Part shown: positions 25,009-32,393 of the stretch, piece by piece
Layout of the letters: the number at the start of each line of letters is the position of its first letter
Position numbering within the stretch: the first letter of the stretch is position 1
DNA from: Pseudonocardia sp. MH-G8
GTDB lineage: Bacteria > Actinomycetota > Actinomycetes > Mycobacteriales > Pseudonocardiaceae
Direction of reading: 5' to 3'
DNA: 64,000 nucleotides
NCBI RefSeq assembly: GCF_002262885.1
Contig: NZ_NKYF01000012.1
Location: 174,858 to 238,857 of the forward strand
Made by a program: the position numbers and the translations under genes
The notes under the pieces: model-generated
Told to the model about the DNA's origin: nothing
The model's input: only the letters and a program-made list of their open reading frames with translations
The model's database searches: none

Positions 25009-25634
25009 ACACCGCCGACATCCTGCGCGCGTACGCCGACGACGTCACCGACGCGCACGCTGCGCTCACCGACCTGGACCGCCACAGCGGCGACGGCGAC
25101 TTCGGCGACAACCTGCGCGGCGGCCTGCGCCGCGCGGTCGCGGTGCGGGAGGAGCGTCCGGACACCGACGCGCTCGCCGTGCTGGGGGAGGTGTTCCTCG
25201 ACGAGGTCGGCGGTACCTCCGGACCGCTGTTCGGGCTGCTGTTCACCGAGCTCGCCCACGCGGTGGCCGATGACCCCGAGGGCGGCTGGGCCACTGGCGC
25301 GGCGGCCGGGTTGGCGGCGATCCAGCGCGTCGGCGAGGCGCAGGTCGGGGACCGCACGCTCGTCGACGCGCTCGCCCCGGCGGTGACGGCGCTCCAGACG
25401 GATCCGGCCGACCTCGCCGGCGCCGCCCGGGCCGCCGTCGAGGGTGCCCGCGACACCGCGGCGCTGCAGGCCCGGATGGGGCGGGCGAGCTACGTGGGGG
25501 AGCGGGCGAAGGGGGCCCCGGACCCGGGTGCCGTCGGCACCGCCCTGTTCTTCCGGGCGCTCGCGCGGGTCGCGGTGCCGGACGCCGAGGTGCCCTCTCC
25601 GCTGGAGGCCGCGCCGACCATCGGCAACCCGTAG
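25005..25634 (+). CDS. dhaL: Dihydroxyacetone kinase subunit DhaL-like
   Basis: A 209-residue all-helical DhaL-type protein. The nucleotide/metal site is DRHSGDGDFGDNLRGG, with the Asp triad, and the GGTSGPLFG loop is also typical. The C-terminal ASYVGERAKGAPDPGAV matches the family's second Mg-nucleotide loop. It follows dhaK with a four-base overlap. In PTS systems DhaL carries a bound ADP recharged by DhaM; in ATP-dependent systems the domain binds free ATP. No dhaM is seen, so this pair may use ATP directly. That is inference. Confidence 0.86.
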   Translation: MNTADILRAYADDVTDAHAALTDLDRHSGDGDFGDNLRGGLRRAVAVREERPDTDALAVLGEVFLDEVGGTSGPLFGLLFTELAHAVADDPEGGWATGAAAGLAAIQRVGEAQVGDRTLVDALAPAVTALQTDPADLAGAARAAVEGARDTAALQARMGRASYVGERAKGAPDPGAVGTALFFRALARVAVPDAEVPSPLEAAPTIGNP

Positions 25635-25723
25635 GACGTCATCATCGGATTCGAATGCCGTTGACCTGTGCCGCACCCCTGCCGGGTTGGTAGGAAGATC
25701 GTTCATCGATCCGGGAGGTGCGG

Positions 25724-27088
25724 ATGGAGTACGGCCCCTGGTCACTGCTGACCGATGCCGGCCTGATCGGCGCCCTGCTGCTGGGCGGGACGCTGGTCCG
25801 CCGGTGGGTGGTGCCCGCGCAGCGGCTCCTGCTGCCCGCGAGCGTCATCGCGGGGTTCCTCGGGCTGCTGCTCGGCCCGGAGGTGCTGGGGCTGCTGCCC
25901 TTCTCCGACCAGCTCGGCACCTACGCCTCGGTGCTGATCGCCGTGATCTTCGCGTGCCTGCCGTTCAGCGACGAGGCCGGCGCGCGCGGGTTCGGCCGGT
26001 CCACCGCGGCGTTCTCGTCCTACTCGATGGCGATGTACGCGCTGCAGGTCGGGCTCGGGATGGTGCTCGCCTACGTCCTGTTCGTGCCGGTCTTCGGCAC
26101 GCCGGAGGGGTTCGGCCTGCTGTTGTTCGGCGGCTGGGCGGGCGGGTTCGGCTCGGCGGCCGCGATCGGCAGCGTCTTCGAACAGGCCGGGTGGCAGGAG
26201 GCCAGCTCGCTGGCGTTCACGTCGGCGACGGTGGGGTTGCTCGTCGGCGTCGTCGGCGGGATCATCTGGGCCAACTGGGGAGCCCGGCGTGGCCACGCCT
26301 CGGGCGTCGGGCGGTTCGCCGACCTCCCGGAATCGCTGCGCTGCGGGCTCGTGCGCGACCCGGAGCGGCGCGGGTCGATCGGCTCGGCCACCACGTCGGC
26401 GTCCGCGATCGAGCCGCTGGGCCTGCAGATCTGCATGATCGCGGCCGTCGCCGCGGCCGCGTACGGGATCGCGGAGCTCTCCACGGCGATCTACCCGCAG
26501 TTCTCCCCGCCGGTGTTCGCGCTCGCCTTCATCGTCGGGCTGCTGGTGAAGCTGGTCCTGCGGCGCACGCCGGCCTGGTCCTACGTGGACGCGCGCACCA
26601 TGAAGAGCCTTTCCGGCGTGGCCACCGATGTGCTCATCGTGTGCGGCATCGCCTCGATCGTCCCGCGGTTCGTCGCGGACTACTGGCTGCCGCTGGCCGT
26701 GCTGTCCGTGATCGGACTGGCGTTCTGCCTGGTGATGTTCCGCTGGGTCGCCCCGGCGCTGATGCACGGCGCGTGGTTCGAGAAGGCGATCTTCACCTGG
26801 GGCTGGGCCACCGGCGCCGTCGCCACATCGATCGCCCTGCTGCGGATGGTCGACCCGGAGCTGGAGAGCGGCACCCTCGAGGAGTTCGGGATCGCCTACC
26901 TGCCGGTCGCGCCGCTGGAGACCGCGAGCGTGGCGCTGACCCCGCTGATCGTGATCGTCGGCGCGGGCTGGGCGATCGCCTCGGGCTGGACGGCGCTGGG
27001 GCTCGTCGCCCTTGCGCTGCCGTTCCTCATGGGTTGGGCGCGTCCGCGCCGCACGACCGCACGGGCAGGAGAGGAGAGAGCCGCATGA
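25724..27088 (+). CDS. GltS-like sodium/carboxylate symporter
   Basis: A 454-residue membrane protein with about eleven to twelve hydrophobic segments and the two-fold pattern of the GltS sodium:glutamate symporter family, including PASVIAGFLGLLLGPE early and a FGGWAGGFGSAAAIG pore-like loop. Typical GltS is about 400 residues, so this is a longer, divergent member. I chose ATG 25724, with GGGAGG just upstream; a GTG two codons earlier is possible. Its stop overlaps the flavin oxidase start by four bases. It probably imports the amino acid or amine-bearing acid that the oxidase degrades. Confidence 0.72.
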   Translation: MEYGPWSLLTDAGLIGALLLGGTLVRRWVVPAQRLLLPASVIAGFLGLLLGPEVLGLLPFSDQLGTYASVLIAVIFACLPFSDEAGARGFGRSTAAFSSYSMAMYALQVGLGMVLAYVLFVPVFGTPEGFGLLLFGGWAGGFGSAAAIGSVFEQAGWQEASSLAFTSATVGLLVGVVGGIIWANWGARRGHASGVGRFADLPESLRCGLVRDPERRGSIGSATTSASAIEPLGLQICMIAAVAAAAYGIAELSTAIYPQFSPPVFALAFIVGLLVKLVLRRTPAWSYVDARTMKSLSGVATDVLIVCGIASIVPRFVADYWLPLAVLSVIGLAFCLVMFRWVAPALMHGAWFEKAIFTWGWATGAVATSIALLRMVDPELESGTLEEFGIAYLPVAPLETASVALTPLIVIVGAGWAIASGWTALGLVALALPFLMGWARPRRTTARAGEERAA

Positions 27089-28224
27089 GCGGGAACACGG
27101 ACGCCGACGTCGCCGTCGTCGGACTCGGCGCGATGGGCGCGATGACGGCCTGGCAGCTGGCCGCGTCCGGCGCGAACGTCCTGGGGTTCGAGCAGTACGG
27201 CATCGCCCACGACCGCGGGGCCGCGGGTGGTGAGTCCCGGCTGTTCCGCATGGCCTACCACGAGGGTCCGGAGTACGTGCCCCTGCTGCGGCGGGCGCGG
27301 GAGCTGTGGCTGGAGCTGATGCAGGCCTCGGGCAGGCCGCTGTTCACCCCGACCGGGTGCCTCTCGATCGGGGTGCCCGACCTCGCACCGATGCAGAACG
27401 TGCGGCGCTCGGTGCTCGAGCACGGCCTGGATCACGAGGTGCTGGAGAGCGACGAGCTGGCCGCGCGCCACCCGCAGCACCGGTTGCACGAGGGCGAGAT
27501 CGGCATCATGGACGCGGCGGGCGGGATGCTGCGCCCCGAACTGAGCGTGCTGAGCGCCGTGGAGCAGGCCCGGGCCCGCGGTGCGCGGCTGCACGAGCGC
27601 ACGCCGGTACGCGCGATCGAGCCCGGCGACGGCGTGGCCACGGTCGTCACCGACGACGCGCGGTACCGGGTGCGGCGCGTCGTCGTCGCGGCCGGGCCGT
27701 GGGCGGGCCGATTGGTGCCGAACCTGGGGATCACCGTGAAGCCGATCGTGCTCACCTGGTTCGTCCCCGACGCCGTGCGGGACTACCTCCCGGACCGGTT
27801 CCCGGCGTTCATCCGCGACACCGACGGCGTGCACCTGTTCGGTTGCCCGGTGCTCGACGGGGTCTCGGTGAAGTGCGGCTTCGCCGACGTGTGGGCTCCC
27901 CTCGACGGACCCGAGTCGCTGACCCGCGACCTGCCGGAGACAGCGCTCCGGCCCCTCACCGAGGCGGTGCGCCGCTTCCTGCCCGGCCTGCACCCCGACC
28001 CGATCCGCCACGGCGTCTACATGGACGGCTACACCGCCGACCGCACCGCGCTGGTCGGCGCGCTCCCCGATGCGCCGTCGGTGGTCGTGCTGGCCGGGTT
28101 CTCCGGTCACGGGTTCAAGCTGGCGCCGGTCGTCGGCCGGGCCGCGGCCGACCTGGCCCTCGACGGCGGCACGGACCTGGACGTCGCGCGCATGGACCCG
28201 ACCCGCTTCGCCGCGACCCACTGA
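27085..28224 (+). CDS. SolA/sarcosine oxidase-like FAD amine oxidase, without the flavin Cys
   Basis: A 379-residue DAO-fold flavoprotein resembling monomeric sarcosine oxidase and N-methyltryptophan oxidase. The FAD motif is VAVVGLGAMGAMTAWQLA, followed by the subgroup's DRGAAGGESRLFRMAYHEG. In MSOX/SolA a Cys in a short motif before YTxTPD binds FAD covalently. The corresponding stretch here is HGVYMDGYTADR, with Tyr where the Cys is expected, so FAD is probably non-covalent. The ATG overlaps the symporter stop by four bases. It likely oxidises an N-methyl or secondary amino acid delivered by the symporter. Convergent with the LysR gene. Confidence 0.82.
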   Translation: MSGNTDADVAVVGLGAMGAMTAWQLAASGANVLGFEQYGIAHDRGAAGGESRLFRMAYHEGPEYVPLLRRARELWLELMQASGRPLFTPTGCLSIGVPDLAPMQNVRRSVLEHGLDHEVLESDELAARHPQHRLHEGEIGIMDAAGGMLRPELSVLSAVEQARARGARLHERTPVRAIEPGDGVATVVTDDARYRVRRVVVAAGPWAGRLVPNLGITVKPIVLTWFVPDAVRDYLPDRFPAFIRDTDGVHLFGCPVLDGVSVKCGFADVWAPLDGPESLTRDLPETALRPLTEAVRRFLPGLHPDPIRHGVYMDGYTADRTALVGALPDAPSVVVLAGFSGHGFKLAPVVGRAAADLALDGGTDLDVARMDPTRFAATH

Positions 28225-28261
28225 TCCCGCGAGTCGGGGTCTGGCCGCACGGGTGTCGCGG

Positions 28262-29140
28262 TCAGGCGGCGGCGCGCACGGCGTCGCGGAACGCGGTGCC
28301 GATCGGCGAGGGCGCCGTGGCGCTGAGGATCACCGACAGGGGCGTGACCGCGAGGGGGTCGGTCAGCGAGCGGTGCACGAGCCCGTCGATCCGCAGCCGT
28401 GTCGTCGACTCCGGGACGATGGCCACGGCCAGCCCGCAGGCCACGATCCCGGAGATGGACTGGTCGTTGCCCGCCTCCTGGGTGATCCGCGGGGAGAACC
28501 CGGCGCGGACGCAGGCGCTGATGATCGTGTCGTGGGCGACGGGAGCGAGGTCGCGCGGGAAGCAGACCACCTCGTCGCCCGCGAGGTCCGCGAGGTCGAC
28601 GGCGGGGCGGTCGGCGAGCCGGTGTTCCGCCGGGAGCAGGCAGTGCAGCGGCTCGTCGGTGAGCCGGACGAGGTCGAGGTCGTCGCCGCCGTCGAACATC
28701 CGGCAGATCCCGACGTCGATCGCGCCGTCGCGCAGCGCGCCGGCCTGAGCGCGCTGACCCATCTCGCGCACGACCGGCACCGCCTCCGGGTGGGCCGCGA
28801 GGAACGGCGGCAGTACCCGTGGGAGCAGACCGGAAACGGCGGAGGCGATGCACCCGATGCGCAGCGAGGTGCGCTCGGGCCCACCCCGCCCGACCGCCGC
28901 GTGCAGGACCTTCGCCCGCGCGAGGAGCTCGCGGGCCTCGGGCACGAGCGTGGCGCCCGCGGCGGTCAGGCGCAGGCGGCGGTGGCTGCGGTCGAACAGG
29001 GTGACGCCGAGCCGGCGTTCCGTCCTGGTGATCGCCTGGCTCAGCGCGGGCTGGGCCATCTGCAGGTCGCGTGCCGCCTCGGTGATGCTCAACCGCTCCG
29101 CGACGGCCAGGAAGTACTGCAGCTGGCGCAGCTCGACCAC
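28262..29140 (-). CDS. LysR-family transcriptional regulator
   Basis: A 292-residue LysR protein. The winged helix is at the N-terminus (QLQYFLAVAERLSITEAARDLQMAQPALSQ, about 5-34) and the periplasmic-binding-protein-like effector domain follows from about residue 90. It is convergent with the flavin oxidase gene, so its target is not obvious from position. It could regulate the oxidase/symporter pair or the PanE-like reductase that lies upstream on the same strand. The nested inverted repeat at 29238-29307 lies between it and that reductase. Confidence 0.88.
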   Translation of the reverse strand: MVELRQLQYFLAVAERLSITEAARDLQMAQPALSQAITRTERRLGVTLFDRSHRRLRLTAAGATLVPEARELLARAKVLHAAVGRGGPERTSLRIGCIASAVSGLLPRVLPPFLAAHPEAVPVVREMGQRAQAGALRDGAIDVGICRMFDGGDDLDLVRLTDEPLHCLLPAEHRLADRPAVDLADLAGDEVVCFPRDLAPVAHDTIISACVRAGFSPRITQEAGNDQSISGIVACGLAVAIVPESTTRLRIDGLVHRSLTDPLAVTPLSVILSATAPSPIGTAFRDAVRAAA

Positions 29141-29237
29141 CGGTGCCTCCTCGCCCGTCGGGAACCGAACCTATCTCCCGGTTCCGGCGCCCGGCCCGGC
29201 CCGCGCCGCCCGCCTGACGCGTCCGCGTGCCGGAGGT

Positions 29238-29307
29238 ACTTCGCACACCCAGCCTCCACTTCGCACAAGGCGGGCGGTGTGCCAAGTGACTGCTGGGTGT
29301 GCGAAGT
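29238..29307. repeat. Nested double inverted repeat (ACTTCGCACA motif)
   Basis: Outer arms 29238-29253 and 29292-29307 are perfect 16-bp reverse complements (ACTTCGCACACCCAGC). Inside, CACTTCGCACA and TGTGCCAAGTG match in ten of eleven positions, so the motif ACTTCGCACA occurs four times in alternating orientation within 70 bp. It starts a few bases downstream of the panE-like stop (29314, minus strand). It could act as a transcription terminator for that gene, but the duplicated motif also looks like a dispersed intergenic repeat. Confidence 0.65.
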
Positions 29308-29313
29308 GAGCGC

Positions 29314-30279
29314 TTACCCCACGGTGGCGAGCAGTCCTTGCGCCTTCCGGCTGCCTGGGGCCTCGGTGCTCGCCGCCATCTCCGCCACGGTGTCCAGGAG
29401 CAGCGCGTTGACCGGGGTGGGCACCTCGTGTGCGCGGCCGAGCGCGACGATCTCGCCGTTGAGGTACTCCGCCTCGACCGAGCCTGCGCCGCGGCGCAGG
29501 CTCTGCCAGGTCGAGCCGCCCTGCCGTGCCGCGCCGTCCACGGGCTCCTCCGTGATGAACCCGCCGCGGCGGGTGCGCTCCTCCTCGCGCGACTGCACGT
29601 CGATCCCCGCGGCCGCGAGGCACCGTTCGCCCTCAGCACGGGCGAGGTCGGCGAGCTCGCGCAGGTCCGGGTCGTCCGGGCCGCACGCCGCCTCGGCGGC
29701 GTTGCCGAGGTTCAGCAGCAGCTTGCGGTACTTCGCGCGCATGATCGCGGGGTCCGTGCGCGCGCTGAAACCGGCGGCCGTGAGGTCGGCGGCGACGACC
29801 TCGGTGACCGCGTCGACCCCCTCCGGACAGCGGCCGATGTCGAGGATGCCCGGCACCGGTGTCGAGTAGGCCACGACCCGGCCGGGCGTGAGGTGCTCGG
29901 CAGGCAGCACCACGCACATCGCCTGCACCGACGCGAACCGGTCCGCGGCGAACCGCTCGTTGGCCACGCCGTTCTGCGCGCACACGACGGGGACGGCCGG
30001 CGCGACCGCTCGCAGCGCGTCGAGCAGCACCACCGTGTCCTGGGTCTTCGTGCAGAGCAGGGCGACGTCGCCGTCCTGCCACCCGATCTCGTCCACGCCG
30101 CCGGCGGCGGGCAGCCGCAGCGTGCGCGAGCGTCCCGGCTCGTCGAGGGTCAGCCCGGACTCCCGCAGGGCGTCGAGGTGCGCTCCGCGCGCCACGAGCA
30201 CGACATCCCGTCCCGCCTCGGCCAGCCGGGCCCCGATGGTGCCGCCGATGGCGCCTGCTCCGATCACCACGTACCTCAT
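29314..30279 (-). CDS. PanE/ApbA-family 2-oxoacid reductase
   Basis: A 321-residue ketopantoate reductase-family protein. The N-terminal NADP motif is VVIGAGAIGGTIGARL, CTKTQDTVV and CAQNGVANE follow, and the C-terminal domain contains the catalytic Lys region MRAKYRKLLLNLGN. The family reduces 2-dehydropantoate to pantoate, but catabolic paralogues reduce other branched 2-oxoacids. The gene stands alone, divergent from the PucR-type regulator, and shares that intergenic region including the palindrome at 30331-30345. No pantothenate genes are nearby, so a catabolic role is more likely. Confidence 0.83.
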   Translation of the reverse strand: MRYVVIGAGAIGGTIGARLAEAGRDVVLVARGAHLDALRESGLTLDEPGRSRTLRLPAAGGVDEIGWQDGDVALLCTKTQDTVVLLDALRAVAPAVPVVCAQNGVANERFAADRFASVQAMCVVLPAEHLTPGRVVAYSTPVPGILDIGRCPEGVDAVTEVVAADLTAAGFSARTDPAIMRAKYRKLLLNLGNAAEAACGPDDPDLRELADLARAEGERCLAAAGIDVQSREEERTRRGGFITEEPVDGAARQGGSTWQSLRRGAGSVEAEYLNGEIVALGRAHEVPTPVNALLLDTVAEMAASTEAPGSRKAQGLLATVG

Positions 30280-30330
30280 GGACCCAGCTTCTCAGGCCGT
30301 ACTGTCCGTCCACGAAGACCGGTGGACCCA

Positions 30331-30345
30331 TGGTCGATCGGACCT
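30331..30345. promoter_or_regulatory. TGGTC-N5-GACCT site, candidate PucR operator
   Basis: TGGTC (30331-30335) and GACCT (30341-30345) with a five-base spacer form a near-palindrome 22 bases upstream of the PucR-type regulator start. It matches the format of the sites at 32291-32305 and 32324-32338 downstream of the same gene. This suggests autoregulation, and perhaps control of the divergent panE-like gene. Confidence 0.5.
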
Positions 30346-30367
30346 CCCATCGGCGGGAGCTGCGCAC

Positions 30368-32290
30368 GTGGACGCATCCTCGGACACGCCCGGACGGCTG
30401 CCGGTCGACGCCGTCGTGCGGCTGCTCGCGGCAGCGTCGGCCGAGCACGGCGAGCGGGACGGCGATCTCGGCGCGCTGATCGCAGATCTGGACCTCTCCG
30501 CCGATGACGCCGCGCGGGTCGGCGACGGCGTGCGCCGCCTGCGGGCCGGCTCGGAGCGGTGGCGCCGGCGCGGGCAGGAGCTCGCCGCGCTGTTCTCCAG
30601 CGCGCGGGAACTGGCCCAGCTGCGCGACGTCGACCAGCTCCTGGAGCGCCTGGTGGAGCGGGCGCACGACCTGGTCGGCACCGACGTCACCTACCTGTCC
30701 GATTTCGACACGGGCAGCCGGGAGCTGCGCGTGCGCACCACGCTGGGCACGGTGGCGCCGTCGTTCCCGGGGCTGCGGGTCCCTCCGGGAATGGGCCTGG
30801 CCAGCCTGGTGGTGGAGAGCCGCAGCCCGCGGTGGACCTCGCGCTACGCCGGCATGACCCAGGCCCCGCACGAGGAGGGCATCGACGCGGCGGTCGCCGC
30901 CGAGGGCCTCGTGTCGCTGCTCGGGGTGCCCCTGCTGGCCGGGGACGACGTGATCGGTGTGCTGTTCGCGGCCAACCGGGTGGAGCACGCGTTCTCCCCG
31001 GAGGAGATCTCGCTGCTCTCGGCGTTCGCCGACCACGCCGCGGTCGTGCTGCAGACCGCGCGGCTGCTGGCCCGCACGCAGGAGGCGGCGCAGGAGACGC
31101 ACCGGGCCTACGGCGAGCTGGCGCGCCACGTCGAGGCCATGGAACGGGCCAGCGACGTGCACACCGACCTCACCGCCCTCGTGCTGCAGGGCGGGGACGC
31201 GGCGGACGTCGCGGCGGCGCTCGGGCGCGCGCTGCGGTGCGGGGTCACGATCGTCGACGACGGGCTGCGCCCGGGTGGCGGGGACGCCGCACCGGCCTGG
31301 ATCGACGATCACCGGGACGCGCTGCGGGCGGCGGTCGAGGACAGCCGCCGCAGCGGCCGGTGCGTTCCGCTGCACGGTGAGCGCGCGGGTGTCGTCGTGG
31401 CCGTGGTCGCGGGCCGGACGTTCCTGGGAGCGCTGGTCCTGGAGCCGGGCGCCGTCGAGTTCGGGGCGGTGGAGCACCGCACGGCCGAGCGGGCCGCCCA
31501 GATCACCGCGTTGTTGAGCCTGAAGCAGGACGCGCTGGTCGAGGCGGAGCAGCGGGTGCGGGGGGACCTGCTCGCCGACATGCTCTCCGACGATTCTCGA
31601 CGCAGGACGGGGGTCGCGCAACGCGCGCAGGCCCGCGGTGTGCGCGTCGACGCGTTGCGCTCGGTGGTGGTGCTGCCGGTGTCCGTCGAGGACCGCCGAC
31701 GCGCGGCGCGGGCAGCCGGGCGGGCGGTGGCGCCGGGCGGGCTGGTCGGCGAGCACGCCGACCGGGTCGTCGTGCTCGGCACGCCGTCGGACCCGGCCGC
31801 CGTGGCCGCCTCGGTCCGGTCCGCCGTGCGCGAGGTGCTCGGCGCTCCGGTGCTCGCGGTGGCCGCCCGCCTCGACCGCGGTGCCCTCGATGTGCGCGAA
31901 CAGGTGGAGGCCGCGGCGGCCTGCGCGCGCGTCCTGCCCTCGATCGGCCTGACCGACGTGGCCGTGACCACCGACGAGTACCTGCCCTACGCGGCGCTGT
32001 TCGGCCCGGGAGAGGCGCGCGTCGCGGCGTTCGTGCGCGCGGTGCTCGGACCCGTCCAGGACCGGGACGACGGACGCGGCGGTGCCCTCCTCGAGACGCT
32101 GTCGGCCTACCTGGACCACCGGTGCAGCCCGGTGGCCACCGCGCGGGCGCTGCACGTGCACAAGAACACCGTGATCCAGCGGCTCGACCGGGTCTCCGAG
32201 CTCCTCGGCGAGGGCTGGCAGGAGCCAGACCGGCTGTTCCGGATCGGCGTGGCGGTACGCCTGGCCCGCATGTCCGCACCGAGCGAGTAG
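30368..32290 (+). CDS. GAF-domain PucR/CdaR-type transcriptional regulator
   Basis: A 640-residue regulator. A helical N-terminal stretch is followed by a GAF sensor domain at about residues 85-225 (LVGTDVTYLSDFD through AFADHAAVVLQTAR), then a middle GGDEF-like/PucR region and a C-terminal PucR helix-turn-helix (about 575-635, with SPVATARALHVHKNTVIQRLDRVSELL). The GTG at 30368 has GGGAG about nine bases upstream. Proteins of this type activate catabolic operons in response to the substrate. Three related palindromes surround the gene (30331, 32291, 32324); the last two lie just before the HMG-CoA reductase operon, its likely target. Confidence 0.85.
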   Translation: MDASSDTPGRLPVDAVVRLLAAASAEHGERDGDLGALIADLDLSADDAARVGDGVRRLRAGSERWRRRGQELAALFSSARELAQLRDVDQLLERLVERAHDLVGTDVTYLSDFDTGSRELRVRTTLGTVAPSFPGLRVPPGMGLASLVVESRSPRWTSRYAGMTQAPHEEGIDAAVAAEGLVSLLGVPLLAGDDVIGVLFAANRVEHAFSPEEISLLSAFADHAAVVLQTARLLARTQEAAQETHRAYGELARHVEAMERASDVHTDLTALVLQGGDAADVAAALGRALRCGVTIVDDGLRPGGGDAAPAWIDDHRDALRAAVEDSRRSGRCVPLHGERAGVVVAVVAGRTFLGALVLEPGAVEFGAVEHRTAERAAQITALLSLKQDALVEAEQRVRGDLLADMLSDDSRRRTGVAQRAQARGVRVDALRSVVVLPVSVEDRRRAARAAGRAVAPGGLVGEHADRVVVLGTPSDPAAVAASVRSAVREVLGAPVLAVAARLDRGALDVREQVEAAAACARVLPSIGLTDVAVTTDEYLPYAALFGPGEARVAAFVRAVLGPVQDRDDGRGGALLETLSAYLDHRCSPVATARALHVHKNTVIQRLDRVSELLGEGWQEPDRLFRIGVAVRLARMSAPSE

Positions 32291-32305
32291 TGGTCCGACG
32301 GACCA
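32291..32305. promoter_or_regulatory. TGGTC-N5-GACCA palindrome upstream of mvaA
   Basis: A perfect palindrome that can be extended by one base each side (32290-32306, GTGGTCCG-A-CGGACCAC). It begins at the stop codon of the PucR-type regulator and lies 88 bases before the HMG-CoA reductase start. Its centre (32298) and that of the second site (32331) are 33 bp apart, about three helical turns, which suits cooperative binding. Confidence 0.55.
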
Positions 32306-32323
32306 CACCGGGCCGTCGGATCC

Positions 32324-32338
32324 TGGACCGTCAGTCCA
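32324..32338. promoter_or_regulatory. TGGAC-N5-GTCCA palindrome upstream of mvaA
   Basis: Arms TGGAC and GTCCA with a five-base spacer, same geometry as the site at 32291-32305 and on the same face of the helix. It ends 55 bases before the HMG-CoA reductase ATG. It is probably the promoter-proximal half of a double operator for the PucR-type regulator. Confidence 0.5.
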
Positions 32339-32393
32339 TGCTGCGCGCGGGTGGCCCCCGCTACGGTCCCGGCACATCGCAGGGAGGGAGCCC

